A stretch of 64,000 nucleotides of DNA, taken from contig NZ_CP094532.1 in NCBI RefSeq assembly GCF_022811685.1, positions 2,956,501-3,020,500 on the forward strand. Direction: 5' to 3'. The translations under genes were made by a program, and so were the position numbers. How positions within the stretch are numbered: the first letter of the stretch is position 1; each line of letters starts with the position of its first letter. Positions 9,817 to 18,375 of this stretch are shown here, piece by piece. This stretch comes from Chryseobacterium suipulveris (GTDB lineage: Bacteria > Bacteroidota > Bacteroidia > Flavobacteriales > Weeksellaceae). Under the pieces are notes generated by a model. That model saw only the letters and a program-made list of their open reading frames with translations, did no database searches and was not told where the DNA came from.

Positions 9817-10437
9817 TTACTCAAAATTCACGTGGTTTTTCTCAAGAAATTCATTGGTCGTTTGGATGAATTGCAAAATTTCATCTCCACCCTCTTTTTT
9901 CTCCGCGGAGGTAAGGTAGGTTTCAGGTAAGTCTTCCCAAGTTTTCAGAAGCTCCTCTTTGTACTTTTCGACATTGGCAGTTGCGGCATTTCCCTTGAGT
10001 TTGTCTGCCTTGGTAAATACAATTGAAAAAGGGATTCCATTCTCACCACACCATTCGATAAACTCCAGATCAATTTTTTGCGCCGAGTGTCTGGAATCGA
10101 CCAGCACGAAAAGGTTAACCAGATTCTTTCGGTTCAAAATATAATTGGTGATGAGTTTTTCGAAGTCCTTTCTTTGGCTTTTCGAAACTTTCGCATAACC
10201 GTATCCCGGCAAATCCGTCAAATACCAATTTTCATTAATGAGAAAATGATTGATGAGCTGCGTCTTTCCAGGAGTTTGAGAAGTTTTTGCCAAATCCTTT
10301 CGGTTCAGCATCGCGTTGATGAGCGAAGATTTTCCCACGTTGGAGCGCCCGATAAAAGCATACTCGGGGATTTTGGGTTCCGGACAATCCTGCCATTTCC
10401 CGCTGCTCTTCACAAATTCTGCAGTTTTGATAACCAT
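9817..10437 (-). CDS. engB: Ribosome biogenesis GTP-binding protein EngB (YihA/YsxC)
   Basis: EngB is an essential GTPase of large-subunit ribosome assembly. The G motifs are present in order: G1 [10 protein letters not shown] (near residue 31), G3 DLPGYGYA (near residue 75), G4 TKADKL (near residue 141) and G5-like TSAEKKEG. The 206-residue length and start [15 protein letters not shown] fit the family. It lies between elaA and an alpha/beta hydrolase; a 59-bp gap separates it from the hydrolase. The order hydrolase-engB-elaA, diverging from mraZ, looks like a flavobacterial arrangement. Confidence 0.95.
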   Translation of the reverse strand: MVIKTAEFVKSSGKWQDCPEPKIPEYAFIGRSNVGKSSLINAMLNRKDLAKTSQTPGKTQLINHFLINENWYLTDLPGYGYAKVSKSQRKDFEKLITNYILNRKNLVNLFVLVDSRHSAQKIDLEFIEWCGENGIPFSIVFTKADKLKGNAATANVEKYKEELLKTWEDLPETYLTSAEKKEGGDEILQFIQTTNEFLEKNHVNFE

Positions 10438-10496
10438 TTTTCTTTATTTCAAATTAAACTCAACAAAAAATGGAAGCTAAACTCCCACTTCATATA

Positions 10497-11255
10497 TTAA
10501 TGTCTCTGTAACCAACCGTATAGGATTTCATTAAACTCATCCGGTTTCTCCATCATCGCGGCGTGTCCACATTCATCGAGCCAAAATAATTCCGAATCGG
10601 GAATCAGGCGGTCCATTTCAATCGCAACTTCGGGCGGCGTCACATTATCCTGCTTTCCCCAGATAATACACGTCGGAACCTGAATTTTGTGGAGCTCCTT
10701 TTCCATATTATGTTTAATGGCGCTTCTCGCAAGCATCACGGTTTTGATTCCCTTTCCACGGTCGTTCACAATGGTGAATACCTCATCCACAAGATCTTCG
10801 GTTGCAACCGAAGGATCAAAAAAAACTTCCTGCGCCTTTTTTTTAATATACTCTCTGTCGTTTTTTCTTGGGAAGCTGTCACCGAATGACCGTTCATACA
10901 ATCCCGAACTCCCTGTAAGCACAAGGTTTTTCACGATGTCGGGTCTAGATAAAGTCAGGATCAATCCAACGTGACCACCCATGGAATTCCCCACTACAGT
11001 CGCGGGTTCTCCCACCACTTCCTCAATAAATCGGACAACAAATTTTGCGATCGATGTAAGATTCGTATTCAGTACAGGCAAATCATAAATCGGCAGATCC
11101 GGGAAATAAACACGGTATCCCCTCGACGAAAAATAAGAAATCAATTTGGTGAAATTGCTCAAACCTCCCATCAATCCCTGCAATAGAACAATCGGTTGAC
11201 CATCGCCTTCAACCAGATAATTGAATTTTTTGTTTTTTTTAGTCTTAAATAACAT
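10497..11255 (-). CDS. Alpha/beta-fold hydrolase
   Basis: The 252-residue protein has a complete alpha/beta-hydrolase triad. The nucleophile elbow is GNSMGG (Ser near residue 93), the acid is in WGKQDNVTPPE, and the His is in DECGHAAMMEKPDEF. The oxyanion region LLQGLMGGLSNF lies near residue 25. No signal peptide is visible, so it is probably cytoplasmic. It diverges from mraZ across 258 bp that carry the MraZ operator. The substrate cannot be named; esterase or C-C hydrolase activities are both possible for this fold. Confidence 0.88.
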   Translation of the reverse strand: MLFKTKKNKKFNYLVEGDGQPIVLLQGLMGGLSNFTKLISYFSSRGYRVYFPDLPIYDLPVLNTNLTSIAKFVVRFIEEVVGEPATVVGNSMGGHVGLILTLSRPDIVKNLVLTGSSGLYERSFGDSFPRKNDREYIKKKAQEVFFDPSVATEDLVDEVFTIVNDRGKGIKTVMLARSAIKHNMEKELHKIQVPTCIIWGKQDNVTPPEVAIEMDRLIPDSELFWLDECGHAAMMEKPDEFNEILYGWLQRH

Positions 11256-11464
11256 AAAGCTTCCTCAATAGGCGATTGCAAAAATACAAATTAAACACCA
11301 AAATTTATTTTTCGGATTTAAAATTAGCGATTATTCTTTCATTACCGACATTCAGGGGAAACTTTTTTTTTCAATTCCCGCAACAAAAACGTAACCGTTC
11401 TTAACAGCTTTTCAATCAGTCGGTTAATTAATAAAACCAAAACTTATTAACATTATGTCAAAAA

Positions 11465-11480
11465 GTGGGAAAAAGTGGGA
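11465..11480 (+). promoter_or_regulatory. MraZ operator boxes
   Basis: Two direct GTGGGA repeats start at 11465 and 11475, exactly 10 bases apart, upstream of mraZ. MraZ proteins bind TGGGN direct repeats at this spacing and repress their own operon, so this is the likely autoregulatory operator. The boxes cover the place where the -33 promoter element would lie relative to the -7 motif at 11500. Confidence 0.75.
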
Positions 11481-11499
11481 AGATTTCAAAATTATTATA

Positions 11500-11507
11500 T
11501 AAATTTG
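11500..11507 (+). promoter_or_regulatory. Candidate -7 promoter element of the dcw operon
   Basis: TAAATTTG matches the Bacteroidota -7 consensus TAnnTTTG. It ends six bases before the mraZ ATG, so transcription from it would give an almost leaderless mRNA. No clear -33 TTTG is seen; the MraZ boxes occupy that place. Confidence 0.5.
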
Positions 11508-11513
11508 TCCCAA

Positions 11514-11990
11514 ATGATTAATTTCTACGAGACATACGAGTGCAAAATCGATGACAAGGGCCGCTTGAAACTGCCTTCGTCATTGGTTAAGCATTTGGAA
11601 AACCTCGGAGGTGACTTTGTAGTGAAGCGCGCCGTTTTTCAAAACTGCCTCGAAGTTTATCCAATGAAATCCTGGAACCAACGAATGGAAACCATTGGCA
11701 AACTTAACCGATTCGTAAAGAAAAACCTCGACTTCATCCGCCAATACACTGCAGGTTTGAAAACCATAGAAATTGACAAAGCCGAAAGAATCCTGATTTC
11801 TAAAGACTTGAAAACCTTTGCAAATCTTGAAAAAGAAGTGGTAATCGCGGGAATGATCGACTATTTCGAAGTTTGGGATAAAGCCGCTTACGAAGAAAAC
11901 ATCAAAACCGACGAGAACGACTTTGCCCAACTTACCGAAGAGGTGATGGGGAATATCCCTCTTTCCCCCGAAGGGGAGAACATTCCTTAA
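11514..11990 (+). CDS. mraZ: Transcriptional regulator MraZ
   Basis: MraZ is the DNA-binding repressor at the head of dcw clusters; it forms a ring of AbrB-like folds. The first motif is YECKIDDKGRLKLP at the N-terminus, and the second, degenerate repeat is IEIDKAERILISKDLKTF. I chose the ATG at 11514 (MINFYETYE); a GTG at 11475 lies inside the operator and is unlikely. The protein has 158 residues. Its last codons (PLSPEGENIP) are made of a C-run/G-run palindromic element that recurs in rsmH, murD and murG. It opens a colinear operon that runs to ftsZ. Confidence 0.93.
   Translation: MINFYETYECKIDDKGRLKLPSSLVKHLENLGGDFVVKRAVFQNCLEVYPMKSWNQRMETIGKLNRFVKKNLDFIRQYTAGLKTIEIDKAERILISKDLKTFANLEKEVVIAGMIDYFEVWDKAAYEENIKTDENDFAQLTEEVMGNIPLSPEGENIP
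11948..11986 (-). repeat. C/G-run palindromic element, copy A (mraZ 3' end)
   Basis: The core CTTTCCCCCGAAGGGGAGAA is the reverse orientation of the element found at 12101. It encodes the C-terminus of MraZ and, with copy B, brackets the mraZ-rsmH junction as an inverted pair. Confidence 0.6.
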
Positions 11991-12065
11991 AAATCGCGCT
12001 AGGTTTTTTTGAGAATTATTAAGCATTAAGAAATCTTTTTTGATTTTCATACGACTAAAAATATT

Positions 12066-13019
12066 TTGAACGAGCAAGGCAACCATAATGATGTGAAGAG
12101 TTTTTCCCCCTTTGGGGGAAAGGGGGAATATCATAATCCCGTATTGCTGAAGAAAAGTGTTGATGATTTGGTGACGAATCCCGACGGAATTTATGTGGAC
12201 GTAACTTTTGGAGGAGGCGGCCACTCGAGGGAGATCCTGAAACGGCTTTCTGAAAAAGGAAAACTCTTCAGTTTCGACCAGGATTTAGACGCTCTTGAAA
12301 ATACAATCGACGATGAAAGGTTCACGCTCATCAACCAAAATTTCAGATTTCTGGAGAATTCACTCCTGATGTACGGAATTAATGCAGTAGACGGAATCCT
12401 CGCTGATTTGGGAGTTTCATCTCACCAGTTCGACGAAGCGGAACGCGGTTTTTCCACACGAAGCAACGCACCTTTGGATATGAGGATGAATGTGATGCAG
12501 TCGCTCGACGCTAAAAAAGTCATCAACGATTATGAAGAGGAGCAATTGGCAGATATTTTCTACCACTACGGCGAACTTCGCGAAGCCCGAAAACTAGCAA
12601 GAGAAATCGTTCATCAAAGAAAAACGAAGAAAATAGAAACCACGGAGGATCTGAAAAACCTCTTCAGCTTCATCCCGCCGCACAAGCAGAACAAATTTTT
12701 TGCGCAGGTTTTTCAAGCAGTGCGGATCGAGGTAAATCAGGAATTGGAGGTGCTGAAGGAAATGCTCCTTCAATCCTACAAAATTCTGAAGCCCAATGGA
12801 AGGTTGGTGGTGATTTCGTATCACTCGCTTGAAGACCGATTGGTAAAGAGATTCTTGAAAAACGGAATGTTCGAAGGTGAACCTTCCCGCGACATCTACG
12901 GAAATTATGCGAAAGCGTTTGAACTTCTGCAAAACAAAGCGGTGATTCCCGATGATGCAGAGATAGAGGAAAACTCAAGAGCGAGAAGTGCAAAATTGAG
13001 GACAGGAACAAAATTATAG
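12066..13019 (+). CDS. rsmH: 16S rRNA (cytosine-1402-N4)-methyltransferase RsmH
   Basis: RsmH methylates C1402 of 16S rRNA with S-adenosylmethionine. The SAM loop VDVTFGGGGHS lies near residue 43. ADLGVSSHQFD, the substrate-side SFSTRSNAPLDMRM-type segment and the C-terminal ISYHSLEDRLVKRF are all present. Homologues normally begin a few residues before YHNPVLL. Here that motif is preceded by about 21 extra residues, part of which (SFSPFGGKG) is encoded by the palindromic element B. No ATG is available upstream in frame; the start is probably TTG at 12066 or GTG at 12093. The N-terminus is therefore the least certain part. Confidence 0.93.
   Translation: MNEQGNHNDVKSFSPFGGKGEYHNPVLLKKSVDDLVTNPDGIYVDVTFGGGGHSREILKRLSEKGKLFSFDQDLDALENTIDDERFTLINQNFRFLENSLLMYGINAVDGILADLGVSSHQFDEAERGFSTRSNAPLDMRMNVMQSLDAKKVINDYEEEQLADIFYHYGELREARKLAREIVHQRKTKKIETTEDLKNLFSFIPPHKQNKFFAQVFQAVRIEVNQELEVLKEMLLQSYKILKPNGRLVVISYHSLEDRLVKRFLKNGMFEGEPSRDIYGNYAKAFELLQNKAVIPDDAEIEENSRARSAKLRTGTKL
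12101..12130 (+). repeat. C/G-run palindromic element, copy B (inside rsmH 5' end)
   Basis: A run of five Cs, TTT, five Gs, AAA and five Gs, in frame within rsmH. It has the same orientation as the copies at 18394, 21050 and 24802 and the opposite orientation to copy A. Confidence 0.7.
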
Positions 13020-13060
13020 ACCACAGATTCTATACATCAGACAAAATCTGAAATCTGCTT

Positions 13061-13426
13061 ATGGCAAAACGAAAAACATATCGCCCACAGAAAAAACTCA
13101 CTTTTATCGACATCATAAAAGGGAATTTTCTGAACCGTGATGAAGTGAAAATTCATTACAAATACTTTATGTTGGTGTTTTTGCTCCTGATGATCATGAT
13201 TTACAGCAACCACTTGGTAAGTAAAAAAATTGAACAGGTTAACGAACTGAAAGAACAGACTGAAGAGTACAAATCCAGAAATGCATACGCTCAAAGTCGG
13301 CTGATTAAGGTGAAACTGGAATCCGAACTGGGAAAAGAAATGGTTCAGGACTCCCTGCTCTCACTCGAAAGCCACCCACATAAACTACTGATAAAATTAG
13401 ATAGCACGAATGGCGGTACAAAATGA
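13061..13426 (+). CDS. ftsL: FtsL-like cell-division protein
   Basis: This 121-residue bitopic protein has a basic N-terminal cytoplasmic part (MAKRKTYRPQKKL), one membrane segment (YFMLVFLLLMIMIYSNHLV, about residues 46-64) and a periplasmic heptad-rich coiled coil (KKIEQVNELKEQTEEYKS onwards). That architecture, and its place between rsmH and ftsI, is typical of the FtsL-like proteins of Bacteroidota, which are poorly conserved in sequence. It would bind FtsQ and FtsB-like partners at the divisome. Its 3' end overlaps ftsI by 17 bases, suggesting translational coupling. Confidence 0.82.
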   Translation: MAKRKTYRPQKKLTFIDIIKGNFLNRDEVKIHYKYFMLVFLLLMIMIYSNHLVSKKIEQVNELKEQTEEYKSRNAYAQSRLIKVKLESELGKEMVQDSLLSLESHPHKLLIKLDSTNGGTK

Positions 13427-15401
13427 TTTTGAAAAAAAGCGCTCAAAAACTTTGAGGTGGGGCTACTTCTTCGCGGGGTTTGCCTTCATTTTGTTTGTGG
13501 TGTTTTTGGGCAGAATTCTCGTCTTGCAGAACACCAACGTGCAGGAAATCAAGGACGACTACATCAGCAAGAATTACCGTGAAGCAACCCTGAAAGCTGC
13601 ACGCGGAAACCTTTACGCTTCCGATGGCTCGATTCTCGCGACAACGGTGATGAGATACGATGTTTATGTGGATTTCAAAACGATTAAGGACACCATTTAC
13701 AATGCCAACATCGGTGCTTTGACAGATTCGCTTTCGACCATGTTCGGAAAACCGAGAAGTTATTTCCGCGACCGTTTTGACCAACAGAAAAAGGCAAAAA
13801 ACCAATACTACTCAGTTGTTAAAGGTCTTGATTTCGACGATTACGACCGCATCAGAAAGTTCCCGATTTTCAACAAAGGAAAAAACAAAGGCGGTTTCAT
13901 TGTGGACCGAAATTTCAAACGCGAACTCGCCACAACACAGATCGGAGCAGGAACAATCGGGATGGACAACGGTGTTTCCAAATCTGGTTTAGAGGGCGCT
14001 TTCTCTAAATATTTAACGGGAACCGACGGAACCCGACTGGAGCAAAGAGTAAACTCAAGCCAATGGAAACCAATCGATTACTGGAAAGTGAACGAACCCA
14101 TCGACGGACAGGATGTTCACACCACTATTGATCTAAGAATTCAGGATATCGCACATTCTGCTTTGGAAAAACAGCTGGTCAATTTTGATGCAGACCACGG
14201 TTGCGTTGTAGTGATGGAAGTAGCGACAGGAAAGGTAAAAGCGATGGTCAATCTCCGAAGAACTGAACCTGGAATTTATGTCGATGCCTACAACTACGCA
14301 CTGAAAGACGCTACAGAACCTGGTTCCACTTTCAAAACCGTTTCGCTACTTGCCGCGATGGATGACGGATTTATCGATGAAAACACAACCGTAAATGTCG
14401 GAAACGGAGTTTGGACTTATGCGAAACAAAGAATTTCTGACGGACACGGTGGCGGAACTTACGAGATCTCTGATGTTTTGGCAAAATCCAGCAACGTGGG
14501 TTCTGCAAAGCTGATCACGAAGTTTTATGCCGACAAACCAAAAGTCTTCCTCGACCATTTGAAAAAATGGAAAATGTTCGACAAAATGGATATCGAGCTC
14601 CCTGGAATCACCAAACCTTTCATCGTCACTCCGGACGACAAAAGATGGAATGCGGCAACACTCGCCTCACTTTCTTACGGATATTCATCACGATTTAATC
14701 TTCTGCAGCTCACCACCTTCTACAATGGAATCGCAAATAAAGGCAAAATGCTGAAACCGCTCTTCATTGAGAAAATAATGAAAGACGGAACCGTACTTTA
14801 TGAAGCAAAACCACAGGTGATGGTCAACAAAATGGCGTCCACAAAAGCGATTAATTTAATGACCGCTTCGCTCACCAAAGCAGTTGAGAAAGGAACGGCA
14901 AAAAGTATTTTCACCCCGAATCTAAAAATGGCGGGGAAGACAGGAACCGCCCGATTCGAGTACTGGAAACCAGGTCCCGCAAAATATCAGGCGAGCTTCG
15001 CTGGGTTTTATCCGAGTGACAACCCGAAATACACCTGCATCGTGATGATCAACCAACCCGACAATTCCAAAGGATTTTATGGTTCAACCGTTTCAGCACC
15101 GGTGTTTAAAGAGATTGCAGGAAAAACATTCCTGAAAACGCCACAAAATATAGAGCAGGAAATGCTGGTCGACAAAAAAGTGGATTTGAGCAAAATGATC
15201 GAACCCAACACGAACCTCGCCATTAATGGAAATCAAATGCCGAATGTGGTCGGACAAATCGGAAAAAACGTCATCCCACAACTGGAAAACGCAGGATATC
15301 GGGTTGATTTTAAAGGCGTTGGAAGAATTAGAGAGCAGTTTCCATTAGAAGGAACCATCATTAATAAAAACCAAAGAATATATCTGCAATTACAGAATTA
15401 A
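13410..15401 (+). CDS. ftsI: Division transpeptidase FtsI (PBP3) with C-terminal PASTA domain
   Basis: This class B penicillin-binding protein crosslinks septal peptidoglycan. One membrane segment (YFFAGFAFILFVVFLGRILVL, residues 20-40) anchors it. The dimerisation domain is followed by the transpeptidase domain. The active-site motifs are SxxK in PGSTFKT (near residue 304), SxN in KSSNVGS (near residue 360) and KTG in AGKTGTA (near residue 510). A single PASTA domain closes the protein (MPNVVGQIGKNVI to the end). The 663-residue length is normal. It overlaps ftsL and lies 66 bases upstream of murE. Confidence 0.95.
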   Translation: MAVQNDFEKKRSKTLRWGYFFAGFAFILFVVFLGRILVLQNTNVQEIKDDYISKNYREATLKAARGNLYASDGSILATTVMRYDVYVDFKTIKDTIYNANIGALTDSLSTMFGKPRSYFRDRFDQQKKAKNQYYSVVKGLDFDDYDRIRKFPIFNKGKNKGGFIVDRNFKRELATTQIGAGTIGMDNGVSKSGLEGAFSKYLTGTDGTRLEQRVNSSQWKPIDYWKVNEPIDGQDVHTTIDLRIQDIAHSALEKQLVNFDADHGCVVVMEVATGKVKAMVNLRRTEPGIYVDAYNYALKDATEPGSTFKTVSLLAAMDDGFIDENTTVNVGNGVWTYAKQRISDGHGGGTYEISDVLAKSSNVGSAKLITKFYADKPKVFLDHLKKWKMFDKMDIELPGITKPFIVTPDDKRWNAATLASLSYGYSSRFNLLQLTTFYNGIANKGKMLKPLFIEKIMKDGTVLYEAKPQVMVNKMASTKAINLMTASLTKAVEKGTAKSIFTPNLKMAGKTGTARFEYWKPGPAKYQASFAGFYPSDNPKYTCIVMINQPDNSKGFYGSTVSAPVFKEIAGKTFLKTPQNIEQEMLVDKKVDLSKMIEPNTNLAINGNQMPNVVGQIGKNVIPQLENAGYRVDFKGVGRIREQFPLEGTIINKNQRIYLQLQN

Positions 15402-15467
15402 AAAAGAAACAAGGAAAAAGAAACAAGTACAACTTGCGACCTGAACCCTTAAACCTGAAACAAAAAA

Positions 15468-16928
15468 ATGTTTTTAAAAGAATTGTTAAACAGAATTCCT
15501 GTTCTTGAAATTTTCGGAAATGAAAATCCAGAAGTTTCAGAAATCGTTTTCGACAGCAGAAAAGCTGTTGAAAACTCGCTGTACGTTGCAGTGAGAGGAA
15601 CTGTTTCCGACGGACATTCTTTTATCGGTTCTGCGGCAGAGAAAGGTTGTACCGTAATTGTTTGCGAAAAACTCCCTGAAATTTTAGACGACCATCTTAC
15701 CTACATCAAGGTAAAGGATTCGTCAAAAACTTTGGGCCAACTCGCTTCCAACTTCTATGGGAATCCATCAGAAAAATTAGATTTAATCGGCATTACAGGA
15801 ACCAACGGAAAAACTTCGGTGACAACTTTATTGTTTGATATCTTCAAAAACTTAGGTTTTAAATCTGCATTAATTTCAACAGTAGAATACCGAATCGGTG
15901 ATGAAGTTTTTCCGTCGACCCACACTACTCCCGATGTTCTGACTTTAAATAAAATTTTGAACAAAGCCGTCGAAAGCGGTTGTGAATATGCTTTTATGGA
16001 GGTTTCTTCCCACGGAATCCACCAGAACAGAACGGAAGGTCTTCATTTCAAAATCGGCGGATTTACCAATATTACCCACGATCATCTCGATTATCACAAA
16101 ACCTTTGATGAATATTTAAAGGTAAAGAAAAGATTCTTCGACGAACTTTCTCCAGAAGCTGTCGCCATCACCAATCTCGATGACAAAAACGGAAACGTAA
16201 TGTTGCAGAATACCAAAGCTGCGAAGAAAACCTACGCTTTGAAAACGATGGCCGATTTCCATGGAAAAATTCTGGAAGTGGATTTCAACGGGATGCTCTT
16301 GAACTTTAACGGAAAAGAATTCTGGACCACTTTGACTGGGAAGTTCAACGCTTACAACCTGTTGCTCGCTTTTGCAGTTGCGGTGGAATGCGGTTTCAAC
16401 GATGATGATGTTTTGCAGGCAATCTCAAAACTTCAAAGGGTAAAAGGAAGGTTCGAAACTTTGAAATCCGACGGCGGAATTTTCTTCATCGTCGATTACG
16501 CGCACACTCCCGATGCTTTGGAAAACGTGCTGGATTCCATCAACGAAATCAGAACAAAAAACGAGCGGCTCATCACGGTTTTCGGTTGCGGTGGCGACAG
16601 AGATCACGCAAAGCGACCAGAAATGGGGAAAATCGCAACGCGCAAATCTACTTTGGCAATCATCACTTCAGACAATCCGAGAACAGAAAACCCGAACGAA
16701 ATCATCAAAGAAATCGAACAGGGAGTTGAACCGCAGAATTACAGCAAATACACTTCAATTCCCGACAGAAAAGAAGCAATAAAAATGGCGATAAAGTTTG
16801 CCGAACCGAAAGACATCATCCTCGTCGCCGGAAAAGGTCATGAAACCTATCAGGAAATCAACGGAGAAAGACAACATTTCGACGACAAGGAAACCATAAT
16901 AGAACTGGCAAAAATGATGAGCAAATAA
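15468..16928 (+). CDS. murE: UDP-MurNAc-tripeptide synthetase MurE (meso-DAP type)
   Basis: MurE adds the third stem-peptide residue to UDP-MurNAc-L-Ala-D-Glu in the cytoplasm. The ATP loop GITGTNGKTS lies near residue 107, and the Mur-ligase segment FTNITHDHLDYH near residue 197. The specificity motif DNPR (SDNPRTENP, near residue 404) predicts meso-diaminopimelate rather than lysine as the added residue. The 486-residue length is typical. It sits between ftsI and mraY; a 125-bp gap full of short repeats separates it from mraY. Confidence 0.96.
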   Translation: MFLKELLNRIPVLEIFGNENPEVSEIVFDSRKAVENSLYVAVRGTVSDGHSFIGSAAEKGCTVIVCEKLPEILDDHLTYIKVKDSSKTLGQLASNFYGNPSEKLDLIGITGTNGKTSVTTLLFDIFKNLGFKSALISTVEYRIGDEVFPSTHTTPDVLTLNKILNKAVESGCEYAFMEVSSHGIHQNRTEGLHFKIGGFTNITHDHLDYHKTFDEYLKVKKRFFDELSPEAVAITNLDDKNGNVMLQNTKAAKKTYALKTMADFHGKILEVDFNGMLLNFNGKEFWTTLTGKFNAYNLLLAFAVAVECGFNDDDVLQAISKLQRVKGRFETLKSDGGIFFIVDYAHTPDALENVLDSINEIRTKNERLITVFGCGGDRDHAKRPEMGKIATRKSTLAIITSDNPRTENPNEIIKEIEQGVEPQNYSKYTSIPDRKEAIKMAIKFAEPKDIILVAGKGHETYQEINGERQHFDDKETIIELAKMMSK

Positions 16929-16934
16929 TAAAAA

Positions 16935-17025
16935 AGTGAATAGTGAATTTTTCCTTTTCAAAGAAAGTGAATGGTGAATTAAGAAATTGACCGCAAAGCA
17001 AATTCACTTGCGAAGCAAAATTGAC
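16935..17025. repeat. Intergenic short-word repeat between murE and mraY
   Basis: The gap holds two GTGAATnGTGAATT copies (from 16936 and 16969), then their partial inverse GCAAATTCAC and the small palindrome TTGCGAAGCAA. There is no coding potential. It belongs to the convergent short-word repeats seen in other gaps of this window. Confidence 0.5.
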
Positions 17026-17053
17026 AACGAAGAGAATTAACAAATTTTAGAAA

Positions 17054-18295
17054 ATGTTATACTACCTGTACGAATACCTCACCTCCCACGGAATCCACAT
17101 TCCGGGACTCGGCATGCTCAAGTTTATATCGTTTCGTGCGGGAATGGCGGTTTTATTCTCGCTGGTCATCGCGTTGGTTTATGGTAAGAAAATCATCAAC
17201 TACCTGCGTACAAAACAGATGGGCGAATTGGTGCGCGATCTCGGTCTCGAAGGACAGAAACAGAAAGAGGGAACGCCGACAATGGGTGGTTTGATCATTA
17301 TTTTGGCGACGCTCATTCCAGTTTTACTGTTCACCAGAATCTTCAATGTGTACATCGTATTGCTGATTATTTCTGTGGTTTGGATGGGTGCAATCGGGTT
17401 TATCGACGATTATTTAAAGAAAATCAAAAAAAACAAAGACGGACTGAGCGGAAAATTCAAAGTAATCGGACAGGTTGGTTTGGGACTGATTGTGGGAGTT
17501 ACCATGTTCTTTCACCCCGAAATCACGGTAAAAAGAAAATACGCCGATGCTAAAGAAGTGAACAGAAACAATGTGGAGAGAAACTTTATGCCGACTGAAA
17601 AATCAACGGTTTCCACCGTGCCGTTTGTGAAAAACAACGAGTTCGACTACAGCGGAATATTGTTCTGGATGTCGCCTGAAGAAACCCATGAATGGTCGTG
17701 GTTGGTTTTCATCCCGATTGTGATTTTCATCGTGACCGCAGTTTCAAACGGAGCCAACATTACCGACGGAATCGACGGACTCGCTGCAGGAACAAGCGTC
17801 GTCATACTGCTCACTTTAGCGTTCTTCGCTTATCTTTCAGGGAACATCATTTTTGCCGATTACCTTAACATTATGTTCCTTCCGAATATGGGAGAAACCA
17901 CGATTTTCGCCCTCGCTTTGGTTGGAGCCGTCATCGGTTTTTTCTGGTACAACACTTATCCTGCCCAAGTTTTTATGGGCGACACGGGAAGTTTGATGTT
18001 GGGCGGTGTAATAGCGGTTTTGGCAATCATTTTAAGAAAAGAATTACTCATTCCTGTGCTGTGCGGAATTTTCCTTATCGAGAATATTTCGGTGATGCTG
18101 CAGGTTGCAGTCTTTAAATATAGAAAAAGAAAATACGGGTTAGAATATGCCCAAAACAACAGGTTATTCAAAATGTCGCCACTTCACCACCATTATCAAA
18201 AGGAAGGTTACCACGAAAGCAAAATCGTGAACCGAATGATCATTATCGGGGTGTTGCTCGCGATTGTTTGTTTGATTACTCTGAAAATCAGATAA
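17054..18295 (+). CDS. mraY: Phospho-N-acetylmuramoyl-pentapeptide-transferase MraY
   Basis: MraY transfers phospho-MurNAc-pentapeptide to undecaprenyl phosphate, forming lipid I at the inner membrane. About ten membrane segments are present. Key motifs are GTPTMGG (near residue 74), the DDYLKK metal/carrier motif (near residue 119), [12 protein letters not shown] (near residue 235) and [12 protein letters not shown] (near residue 308), with the HHH motif in [12 protein letters not shown] near the C-terminus. The 413 residues exceed the roughly 360 of E. coli because of a soluble insertion at about residues 155-210, which is common in Bacteroidota. Confidence 0.96.
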   Translation: MLYYLYEYLTSHGIHIPGLGMLKFISFRAGMAVLFSLVIALVYGKKIINYLRTKQMGELVRDLGLEGQKQKEGTPTMGGLIIILATLIPVLLFTRIFNVYIVLLIISVVWMGAIGFIDDYLKKIKKNKDGLSGKFKVIGQVGLGLIVGVTMFFHPEITVKRKYADAKEVNRNNVERNFMPTEKSTVSTVPFVKNNEFDYSGILFWMSPEETHEWSWLVFIPIVIFIVTAVSNGANITDGIDGLAAGTSVVILLTLAFFAYLSGNIIFADYLNIMFLPNMGETTIFALALVGAVIGFFWYNTYPAQVFMGDTGSLMLGGVIAVLAIILRKELLIPVLCGIFLIENISVMLQVAVFKYRKRKYGLEYAQNNRLFKMSPLHHHYQKEGYHESKIVNRMIIIGVLLAIVCLITLKIR

Positions 18296-18375
18296 GAGAG
18301 AAGTCCGAAGACGGATGTCCAAAGTTAGAAGATCGAAAAAAAATAGAATAAAGAAAATTGGAAACTAATCTCAAA

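Noticed and set aside
11475..11513. GTG start for mraZ at 11475
   Set aside because: It lies within the MraZ operator and before the promoter motif; the ATG at 11514 fits the family.
11580..12224. 214-residue minus-strand ORF across mraZ and rsmH
   Set aside because: It overlaps two recognised genes and the palindromic elements; no independent support.
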